A stretch of 10,395 nt of DNA. It comes from F1-20-MAGs016 sp046086245 (GTDB taxonomy: Bacteria > Planctomycetota > Planctomycetia > Pirellulales > UBA1268). The stretch spans positions 1 through 10,395 of the forward strand of contig JBJSXB010000099.1 of NCBI GenBank assembly GCA_046086245.1. Direction: 5' to 3'. The position numbers were made by a program, and so were the translations under genes. Positions 1 to 6,354 of this stretch are shown here, piece by piece. How positions within the stretch are numbered: position 1 is the first letter of the stretch; every line of letters starts with the position of its first letter. Under the pieces are notes generated by a model that searched no databases, was not told the origin of the DNA, and saw only the letters and a list, made by a program, of their open reading frames with translations.

Positions 1-802
1 CGGCGACCGCAACCGCACCAGCCCGTTCGCCTTCACGGGCAACAAGTTCGAGTTCCGGGCGGTCGGAGCGAGCCAGTCGATCGCCGGCCCGCTGGTGGCC
101 CTCAACACGATCGTCGCCGAGAGCCTCGACCACATCGCCACCGAACTGGAGAAGGCGACCGGCGGTGACGCCGCGAAACTCCCCGGCGCCGTCGAGAAGC
201 TGCTCCAGCAGATCGTCGCCCAGCACAAGGCGGTGATCTTCAACGGCAACGGCTACGCCCAGGAGTGGCACGACGAGGCCAAGAAACGCGGGCTTCCCAA
301 CCTCAAGGCCACGCCGGAGGCGCTCGATGCCCTGGTCGCCCCGAAGAACATCGCCCTGTTCGAGCGCTACGGCGTGCTCTCGGAACGCGAGCTCCGCAGC
401 CGCTACGACATCTACATGGAGCGGTACTGCAAGGACATCAACACCGAGGCGCAATCGGCGCTGCAGATCGCGCGGACGCTGATCCTGCCGGCCGGCTACC
501 GCTACCAGGGGGAGTTGGTCGACACCGCCAGCAAGCTCAAGGCGCTCGGTCAGCCGGTCCACATGGGCACGCTCGAGAAGCTCACCGGCTTGGTGGGCGA
601 TCTGGAGAAGAGGATCGAGGGGCTGGAGAAAGCGCTGTCCCACCACGGGGCCAGCGACCTGCGCGGCGAGGTCAAGCATTTCCACAGCGACGTGATTCCG
701 GCGATGCTCTCTCTCCGCGAGACCGCCGATCAGATCGAGACGATCATTCCCGACGATCTCTGGCCGCTGCCCACCTACCGCGAGATGCTGTTCATCAAGT
801 GA
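1..802 (+). CDS. glnN: Glutamine synthetase type III, C-terminal part (5' end outside window)
   Basis: This is the last 266 residues of a type III (GlnN) glutamine synthetase, which makes glutamine from glutamate and ammonia with ATP in the cytoplasm. The reading frame is open from base 2 and ends at TGA 800-802; an internal GTG at 95 is not the real start. The first visible residues, NRTSPFAFTGNKFEFR, are the conserved Arg-containing segment near the end of the GS catalytic domain. The remainder is the long helical C-terminal extension of the type III family, including EAQSALQIARTLILPAGYRY and the terminal PTYREMLFIK. Type III enzymes run to roughly 700 residues, so about two thirds of the gene lies upstream. 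rsmG follows about 20 bases later on the same strand and may be cotranscribed. Family recognition is from memory of conserved segments and is strong. Confidence 0.93.
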   Translation, partial: GDRNRTSPFAFTGNKFEFRAVGASQSIAGPLVALNTIVAESLDHIATELEKATGGDAAKLPGAVEKLLQQIVAQHKAVIFNGNGYAQEWHDEAKKRGLPNLKATPEALDALVAPKNIALFERYGVLSERELRSRYDIYMERYCKDINTEAQSALQIARTLILPAGYRYQGELVDTASKLKALGQPVHMGTLEKLTGLVGDLEKRIEGLEKALSHHGASDLRGEVKHFHSDVIPAMLSLRETADQIETIIPDDLWPLPTYREMLFIK

Positions 803-822
803 GCGATCCACTTCCGGGGGTG

Positions 823-1512
823 ATGGCCTCCGACGACGGCACGGCGCTGGCCCGGGCGATCGGCGACGCATGCGATCGGCTCGGGCTGGCGGTGCCGGCG
901 GAGACGCTGCCGCGCCTCGCCGCGTACGCGGCGGCGCTGTGGCGCTGGAACGAGCGGATCAATCTCACCCGCCACACCGACGTGGCGCGGTTCGTCGCCC
1001 GTGACATCGCCGACACCCTGGCGATCGCCGCGCTGCTCGCCCCGGGCGAGCGCGTCCTCGACGTCGGCACCGGCGGTGGCGTGCCGGGCGTGGTGCTGGC
1101 GATCGTCCGACCCGACCTGCGGGTCGAGTTGTCCGACAGCGTCGTGAAGAAGGCGCGGGCGCTGCGCGCGATCCTCGCCGAGATCGGCCTGCCGCTGCCG
1201 GTCCACGAGGTGGCCGCCCAGACGCTCGTCGCCCGGCCGGCGGCCGCGCGGTTCGACACCCTCGTGATCCGCGCCGTGGCGCCGCTGGTGAAACTGCTGG
1301 GCTGGTTCGAGCCGGTGGCCGGGTCGTTCGGACGGCTGCTGGTGGTCAAGGGGCCGCGGTGGGAAGAGGAAAAGGGGGAGGCGCGGCACCGGGGCCTCGT
1401 GAAACGCGTCACGGTGCGGCGCGCGGCGGCCTGGCCACTGCCGGGCAGCGATCAGGAGAGCGTGCTCCTCGAGGTCCGGGCCCGCGCTGCGGCGCCGCCC
1501 CGCGGCGGGTAG
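823..1512 (+). CDS. rsmG: 16S rRNA (guanine527-N7)-methyltransferase RsmG (GidB)
   Basis: RsmG uses S-adenosylmethionine to methylate N7 of G527 in 16S rRNA of the small subunit. The 229-residue product is normal for the family (about 205-240). Visible marks are the N-terminal helical segment WRWNERINLT (40-49), the SAM-binding loop VLDVGTGGGVPG (78-89), IVRPDLRVELSDS ending the second strand, VIRAVAPL (148-155) and the late LLVVKGPRWEEE (172-183). The segment after the N-terminal helices reads RDIADT, where E. coli RsmG has RHILDS, so His is replaced. The start is uncertain: ATG 823 is directly preceded by an in-frame GTG at 820, and the only upstream purine run (GGGGG at 816-820) is too close to be a good ribosome-binding site. 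The frame is open far upstream, but that stretch overlaps glnN and is not family-like. The gene sits 20 bases after glnN, not in the gid/par cluster seen in many bacteria. Confidence 0.93.
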   Translation: MASDDGTALARAIGDACDRLGLAVPAETLPRLAAYAAALWRWNERINLTRHTDVARFVARDIADTLAIAALLAPGERVLDVGTGGGVPGVVLAIVRPDLRVELSDSVVKKARALRAILAEIGLPLPVHEVAAQTLVARPAAARFDTLVIRAVAPLVKLLGWFEPVAGSFGRLLVVKGPRWEEEKGEARHRGLVKRVTVRRAAAWPLPGSDQESVLLEVRARAAAPPRGG

Positions 1513-1541
1513 CATCGACGGCGTGCCGACGGGGCATGGTG

Positions 1542-1578
1542 CCGGGCCGCGCGCCGGCGGCGCGGCGGATCGGCCCGG
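1542..1578 (+). terminator. Strong GC hairpin between rsmG and the DUF1592 gene (terminator or leader structure)
   Basis: Arms CCGGGCCG (1542-1549) and CGGCCCGG (1571-1578) are perfect reverse complements. Inside them CGCGCC (1550-1555) pairs with GGCGCG (1559-1564) across a GGC loop, giving 14 base pairs with one 6-base bulge (1565-1570) on the 3' side. It lies 30 bases after the rsmG stop and 30 bases before the chosen start of the next gene. No T-run follows, so a classical intrinsic terminator is not proven. It could end the glnN-rsmG transcript, or act as a leader structure for the downstream operon. Confidence 0.45.
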
Positions 1579-1607
1579 GATGGCGTGGTTCCGGCGGGGT
1601 GTGCGCG

Positions 1608-3992
1608 ATGCCGATGTCGCCCGCAGCGGGGAATGCCACCGGGAATCGTCCGGTGCGACGGCGTCTCGCCCTCGCCTTCGGGGGGATCGTGGCCGTGCTC
1701 GGCCTCGCGCGTGCCGACGACGTCGCGCCTTCCCCCTCCGGTGCGGCGATCTACCGGCAGCACTGCCAGCGCTGCCATGGTGCCGACGGGCAGGGAAGCC
1801 CCGCCGTGCCCGTGCCGCTGGCCGGTGAGCGTCCGATCGACCAACTGGCCGCGCTGATCGACGCGACGATGCCGGAGGACGATCCCGATGCGCTCGACGC
1901 CGCCGCGTCGCGCCGCGTCGCCGCCTACGTCCACGAAACGTTCTCGTCCCCCGTTGCCCGGGAGCGGTTCCGGCCGCCGCGCGTCGAACTGGCGCGGCTC
2001 ACGGTGCGCCAGCACCGCCATGTGATCGCCGACCTGGTCGGGGCGGGCGGCGGCGAAGGGCCGCCGCCGGGCGGCACGCGCGGGCTGTCGGGCAGCTACT
2101 TCAAGGGACGGGCGTTCGATCGCCGTCAGCGGGTCATCGAGCGGATCGATCCGCTGGTGCGCTTCGACTTCGGCACCGAAGGCCCCGACCCGGAGGCGTT
2201 CGAGCCGGGACGGTTCGCGATCCGCTGGACCGGATCGGTGGTGCCCACGGACACCGGGTGGCACGAGTTCGTGGTCCGCACCGAGCACGCGGTGCGGCTG
2301 ATGGTCAACCAGCCCGGCGACGCCCGACGGCCGATCGTCGATGCGTGGGTGAAGTCGGGGCCCGACACCGAGTTCCGCGGCGGTGCCATGCTCCTCGGTG
2401 GACGGCCGCACCCGATCGTGCTCGAGTTTTCCAAGGCCAATCAGGGGGTCGACGAACCGGCCCGCGAACGGCCGACGCGGGCCACGATCGAACTGCTGTG
2501 GCGGCGGCCGGGAGGCATGCTGGAGACGGTGCCGCAGCGTTGTCTCCTGCCCGACGAGGCGTCTCCAACCCTGGTACTCGCCACCCCCTTCCCCCCGGAC
2601 GACCGCAGCACCGGCTACGACCGCGGCACCGCGGTGTCGCGCGAGTGGCTGGCGGCGGCCACCGCGGCGGCGCTCGAGACCGCCGATTACGTGGCGGCGG
2701 ACGTCGAGCGGTTGACGGGCGTGCCGCGCGACGCCCCGGACCGCGGCCTGCGGCTGGCGGCGTTCGCGGCGTCGTTCGCCGGCCGGGCGTTCGGCCGTCC
2801 CCTCGACGAGGCGCTGCGGGTGCGGTTCGTGGATCGCGCCTTCGCCGGCGTCGATCCCGACACCGGCCTGCGGCGGGCGCTGTTGGCGATCCTCGAGTCG
2901 CCCCGATTTCTGTTCCGCGCCGGCGGCCCGGCCGGCGCGGCCGATCCGCACCGTGTCGCGGGGCGGCTCGCCCTCGGACTGAGGGACTCGATTCCCGACC
3001 GGATGCTCGTCGAGGCGGTCGAGGGCGGCGGCCTGGCGACGGCCGACGGCGTGCGCCGCCAGGCGGAAAGGATGGTGGCCGACCCGCGCGCGCGGGCGAA
3101 GCTCCGCGACATGCTCGTGGGATGGATGCGGATCGATCAGCCCGCGGAGATCGGCAAGGATCCGGCGATCTACCCGCAATTCACCGCCGAGGTCGCCGCC
3201 GACCTGCGGACGAGTCTCGAACTCCAACTCGCCGCGCTGCTCGACGACGACGGTGCCGACTTCCGCCGGCTGTTCACCGACGACCGGCTCCTGCTCAACG
3301 GCCGGCTCGCGCCGCTGTACGGCGTGGAGATGCCCGCGACCGACGGCTTCCGCACCGTCCGCCCCGACGACGGCGCGCGGGCGGGCGTGCTCACCCACCC
3401 CTATATGATGGCGCTGCTCTCCTACCGGGCGGACACGTCGCCGATCCACCGCGGCGTCTTCCTTGCGCGCGGCGTGCTCGGCAACGTCCTCCGTCCGCCG
3501 CAGGAGGCGGTCGCGCCCCTGGCTCCCGATCTCCATCCCGGGCTCACGACGCGGCAGCGCGTCGAGTTGCAGACGTCGCCGGCGGCCTGCCAGACCTGCC
3601 ACCAGCTCGTCAATCCGCTCGGTTTCGCCCTCGAGTCCTTCGACGCCGTCGGTCGCCACCGGCCCACCACGATGGCCGACGGGAGCGCGGCGCCGGTCGA
3701 CGATCGCGGTTCCTACCGGCCGCGGTACGGCGTGCCGACGACGTTCCGCGGGGCGCGGGAATTGGGAGCGATGATCGCGGCGAGCGACGACGCCCACGAG
3801 GCGTTCGTGCGGGCGCTGTTCCACGCGCTGGTCGGCCAGCCGGTGCGGGCGTTCGGCCCCGATCTCGAGCGGACACTCCAGACGTCGTTTCGTGACCAGG
3901 GCTGCGACATCCGCCGTCTGGCGGTCGATATCATGATGGCGACGGTGGCCGGGCCACCCGCCGCCAGTTCCCCGGGAGCGCCGTCGCCATGA
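1608..3992 (+). CDS. Exported cytochrome c / PA14 / DUF1592-DUF1588-DUF1585 protein
   Basis: This is a 794-residue planctomycete-type multidomain protein; its reaction is unknown. ATG 1608 places a basic-hydrophobic export signal at about residues 17-36 (RRRLALAFGGIVAVLGLARA); ATG 1614 and GTG 1599 are alternatives. The frame stays open back to 1359, but that part overlaps rsmG. Domains in order: a heme-binding cytochrome c with CQRCH at 53-57; a short DUF1587-like stretch (ELARLTVRQHRHVIADLVG); a PA14-like beta domain at about 158-314, starting SGSYFKG; DUF1595-like at about 380-445 (AILESPRFLFR); DUF1592 at about 448-580; DUF1588 at about 590-690 with a second heme motif CQTCH (661-665) followed by NPLGFALESFDAVG; and DUF1585 at about 700-785. 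PA14 modules are usually carbohydrate-binding, so a periplasmic redox protein acting on glycans is plausible but inferred. The stop overlaps the next start (ATGA), indicating translational coupling. Confidence 0.9.
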   Translation: MPMSPAAGNATGNRPVRRRLALAFGGIVAVLGLARADDVAPSPSGAAIYRQHCQRCHGADGQGSPAVPVPLAGERPIDQLAALIDATMPEDDPDALDAAASRRVAAYVHETFSSPVARERFRPPRVELARLTVRQHRHVIADLVGAGGGEGPPPGGTRGLSGSYFKGRAFDRRQRVIERIDPLVRFDFGTEGPDPEAFEPGRFAIRWTGSVVPTDTGWHEFVVRTEHAVRLMVNQPGDARRPIVDAWVKSGPDTEFRGGAMLLGGRPHPIVLEFSKANQGVDEPARERPTRATIELLWRRPGGMLETVPQRCLLPDEASPTLVLATPFPPDDRSTGYDRGTAVSREWLAAATAAALETADYVAADVERLTGVPRDAPDRGLRLAAFAASFAGRAFGRPLDEALRVRFVDRAFAGVDPDTGLRRALLAILESPRFLFRAGGPAGAADPHRVAGRLALGLRDSIPDRMLVEAVEGGGLATADGVRRQAERMVADPRARAKLRDMLVGWMRIDQPAEIGKDPAIYPQFTAEVAADLRTSLELQLAALLDDDGADFRRLFTDDRLLLNGRLAPLYGVEMPATDGFRTVRPDDGARAGVLTHPYMMALLSYRADTSPIHRGVFLARGVLGNVLRPPQEAVAPLAPDLHPGLTTRQRVELQTSPAACQTCHQLVNPLGFALESFDAVGRHRPTTMADGSAAPVDDRGSYRPRYGVPTTFRGARELGAMIAASDDAHEAFVRALFHALVGQPVRAFGPDLERTLQTSFRDQGCDIRRLAVDIMMATVAGPPAASSPGAPSP

Positions 3993-5341
3993 TCCGCCCG
4001 ACCGCGTCGCCGCACCGCCGCCGCGCGTTCCTGCGCCGCCTGGGCCTCGGCCCGGCGGTGCTGCCGTTCCTCGGGAATCTCCCCAGCCTCGCCGGCCAGC
4101 GTGGTCCCGACAAACAGCGACTCGTGGTGCTCTTCACCCCCGACGGGACCGTGCGGAAGAACTTCTGGCCCGCCGCCGGATCGTTCGTCGCCGGTCCCGA
4201 CGGCCCCCCCCCTTCCCCGCTGCCGCCGATCCTCGCGCCGCTCGAGCCGTTCCGCGACCGGCTGCTCACGCTCAAGGGGGTGTGCAACAAGATCCGTGGC
4301 GACGGCGATGGCCACATGCGGGGCATCGGCTGCCTGCTCACCGGTGTCGAACTGTTTCCGGGCAACGTCCAGGGAGGCAGTGACACGCCGGCCGGCTGGT
4401 CGAGCGGCCCGTCGATCGACCAGGAGATCCGCGCGCACCTCCAGGCGCGGCCCGAGACAGCGACCCGCTTCGGATCGCTCGAGTTCGGCGTGCTCGTGCC
4501 CAACCGTGCCGACACCTGGACGCGGATGATCTACGCCGGCCCCAACCGGCCGGTGACACCGATCGACGATCCCTATCAGATGTTCGCCCGGCTCTATGGC
4601 CAGGCCCGCGACCGCGATAGCCTGCGCGGCGTGCTCGACACGGTCCGCGAGGATCTCGCCGCCGTGTCGGCGGCCTTGCCCGCGGACGATCGACGGATTC
4701 TCGAGGAACACGCCGCGCTGGTGCGCTCGTTCGAGGAGGAGCTCGCGAGCCAACGCGAGGCGCTCGCCCATCCGCTGCCGGTGCTGGAGCCGGGTGTCCT
4801 CGAGGAGAACGACCGCATGCCGCAGATCAGCCGCATGCAGATCGAGCTGCTCGTCGCCGCGCTGGCGGCCGACTTCACCCGCGTGGCGAGCCTGCAATAC
4901 ACCAATTCGGTCGGCCAGCCGCGGATGAAGTGGCTGGGGATCGACGAGGGGCAGCACGATCTCTCCCACGAGCCCAACGGCAACGAGGCGGCGCAGGACA
5001 AACTTACCCGCATCAACGCCTGGTACGCCGGCGAGGTGGCTTTCCTCGCCCGCCGGCTGGCGGAGACTCCCGAACCGGACGGGAACGGATCGTTGCTCGA
5101 CCACACCACGATCCTCTGGACGAACGAATTGGGCGAGGGCAACTCCCACACGCGCAACGACATCCCCTGGGTGCTCGTCGGCGGGAGCCTGGGATTCGCC
5201 ACCGGCCGGGCACTGGAGTTCGATGCCGTTCCCCACAACCGCCTGCTGCTCGCGCTGGCCCACGCCTTCGGCCACACCGCGTTGGAGCGCTTCGGCAATC
5301 CCGATTTCTGTGGCGACGGGCCGCTCGGTGGATTGACCTGA
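3989..5341 (+). CDS. DUF1552 family protein, probably Tat-exported
   Basis: This 450-residue protein is the usual partner of DUF1592-type proteins in Planctomycetes; its activity is unknown. The N-terminus has a twin-arginine signal: RRRAFLRRLGLG (10-21) fits RRxFL and is followed by a hydrophobic stretch to about residue 36, which predicts folded export. Family marks are LVVLFTPDGTVRKNFWP, DTPAGWSSGPSIDQEI, DDPYQMFARLYG, the conserved IDEGQHDLSHE segment, and late LLDHTTILWTNELGEGNSH with DIPWVLVGG. The conserved His, Asp, Asn and Glu in the last two blocks resemble a metal site of the alkaline-phosphatase/sulfatase-like fold suggested for relatives; that is inference. The start codon overlaps the previous stop by 4 bases, and the next gene begins 3 bases after the TGA, so the three are probably one transcript. 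A run of nine C (4204-4212) lies within the coding sequence. Confidence 0.9.
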   Translation: MIRPTASPHRRRAFLRRLGLGPAVLPFLGNLPSLAGQRGPDKQRLVVLFTPDGTVRKNFWPAAGSFVAGPDGPPPSPLPPILAPLEPFRDRLLTLKGVCNKIRGDGDGHMRGIGCLLTGVELFPGNVQGGSDTPAGWSSGPSIDQEIRAHLQARPETATRFGSLEFGVLVPNRADTWTRMIYAGPNRPVTPIDDPYQMFARLYGQARDRDSLRGVLDTVREDLAAVSAALPADDRRILEEHAALVRSFEEELASQREALAHPLPVLEPGVLEENDRMPQISRMQIELLVAALAADFTRVASLQYTNSVGQPRMKWLGIDEGQHDLSHEPNGNEAAQDKLTRINAWYAGEVAFLARRLAETPEPDGNGSLLDHTTILWTNELGEGNSHTRNDIPWVLVGGSLGFATGRALEFDAVPHNRLLLALAHAFGHTALERFGNPDFCGDGPLGGLT

Positions 5342-5344
5342 GCG

Positions 5345-6346
5345 ATGGGCACCGTGCGCGTCGTGCTGCTGGCCACGCTGGCAACGCTGGCCCTCGTCGT
5401 CGGCGCGGCCCTGGCGTCGCCGCGGCGGCTCGGCGTCGCCGGGCTGTCGATGCTCCCCGGGCTCGCACCGGGCGACGTGGTGTGCGTCGGCTGGCGGGAG
5501 TGGCTCGCGTCGTTCGCCGCACCGCGGCGGCACGCGCGCTGGCTCGTCCGCGCTCCCGACGGCGGACTGGCGGTGAAGCGGATCGCCGCCCTGCCCGGTG
5601 AGCGGGCGGCGATCGTCGACGGCGACCTGGCGATCGACGGGCTCCGCGTGCTGACGCCGCCGCCGGTGCTGGCGGAACTCGCCTCACCGGTGGTCGCCGA
5701 TCGGTTCGCACGCGGTGCCGACACGCTCGAGCTCTCGGCCGCCGGCCCGGTCTACGACGACTGCCCGCAGGCCGACGGGGTACGGCGTTGGCTGTGGCCG
5801 GTGCACGACGGCGGCGCCTGGGGCGTGATCGAGGGGGGCGACGGCGCCGCCGCCTGGTGGATCGCGATCGAGCTGGCGGGACGGCGCGTCACGTGGCGCC
5901 TGCGGCACGCGGGCGCGGTGGCGGTGGTCGGCGGTCGGCTCGACGGCCGGTTCGTCGCCGTCGCCTGGCCGGTGGCCGAGCCCTGGGGCCGGCCAGCGGG
6001 CGGGTGCCCCGCGTGGCCGGATGGGATCCCCGCCGCGTGGCCGGTCGACGAACCGTGGGACGATCGCACCGGCAGGGGTGCGTTCGTGGCCACGATCGCC
6101 GCCGGACCGGCTCCGGCGCGGATCGCCGCCGGAGGGTTGTGGCGCGATATCCTCCATCGCCCCCCCGCCAGCGGTCGGGCCGACTGGTCGGTCGGCGCGG
6201 GCCGCGTGTGGCTTCTCGGCGATTTTCCCGCCGGGAGCCGTGACGGACGCACCTGGGGTCCGCTGGAGACGAGTCGGCTCGTCGCGCCGGTCAGGCGTGA
6301 GGGAACGGAGCCCCGGGGGCGCGAGGCGGCGGCGTCGGCCGAGTGA
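5345..6346 (+). CDS. Divergent signal peptidase I-like membrane protein (S26 family)
   Basis: This 333-residue protein is a probable membrane serine protease that removes signal peptides from exported proteins. An N-terminal membrane helix (about 4-24) is followed by the catalytic-serine box, GLSMLPGLAPGD, with Ser35. The lysine box GGLAVKRIAALPGE has Lys78 and continues into IVDGDLAIDG. The third conserved box is LLGDFPAGSRDGRTWG (290-305). It aligns without gaps to the bacterial GDNxxxSxDSRxxG motif and keeps Ser298, Asp300 and Arg302, but the Asn after GD is Phe294 and the second Ser is Gly301. About 210 residues lie between Lys78 and this box, against about 125 in E. coli LepB and fewer in Gram-positive enzymes, so there is a large insert. 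It includes the repeat at 5963-6058 and GLWRDILHRPP just before the last box. It starts 3 bases after the DUF1552 stop. Family membership looks sound; activity is uncertain. Confidence 0.8.
   Translation: MGTVRVVLLATLATLALVVGAALASPRRLGVAGLSMLPGLAPGDVVCVGWREWLASFAAPRRHARWLVRAPDGGLAVKRIAALPGERAAIVDGDLAIDGLRVLTPPPVLAELASPVVADRFARGADTLELSAAGPVYDDCPQADGVRRWLWPVHDGGAWGVIEGGDGAAAWWIAIELAGRRVTWRLRHAGAVAVVGGRLDGRFVAVAWPVAEPWGRPAGGCPAWPDGIPAAWPVDEPWDDRTGRGAFVATIAAGPAPARIAAGGLWRDILHRPPASGRADWSVGAGRVWLLGDFPAGSRDGRTWGPLETSRLVAPVRREGTEPRGREAAASAE
5963..6058 (+). repeat. Degenerate 24-base (8-residue) tandem repeat, four units, inside the signal peptidase-like gene
   Basis: Four in-frame units of 24 bases encode AWPVAEPW, GRPAGGCP, AWPDGIPA and AWPVDEPW. 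Units 1 and 4 match at 19 of 24 bases by eye, and units 3 and 4 share their first ten bases. Unit 2 is strongly diverged and is inferred mainly from spacing. The array is rich in Pro and Trp and lies in the insert between the lysine box and the last conserved box, where it would form an extended loop or linker. Base-level similarity suggests duplication by slippage. Confidence 0.55.
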
Positions 6347-6354
6347 GCGCAGGT

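Noticed and set aside
265..822. Upstream in-frame extension of rsmG into glnN
   Set aside because: The extension is Arg/Pro/His-rich shadow sequence overlapping the glutamine synthetase frame, and it would make RsmG far longer than the family.
1452..3824. Very long minus-strand open frame (790 codons) opposite the DUF1592 gene
   Set aside because: It is rich in Arg, His, Pro and Gly with no recognisable domain. It mirrors a strand with clear conserved domains, so it is a product of high GC and few stop codons.
3713..5533. Long minus-strand open frame opposite the DUF1552 gene
   Set aside because: No family features and low-complexity composition. The plus strand encodes an intact DUF1552 protein.
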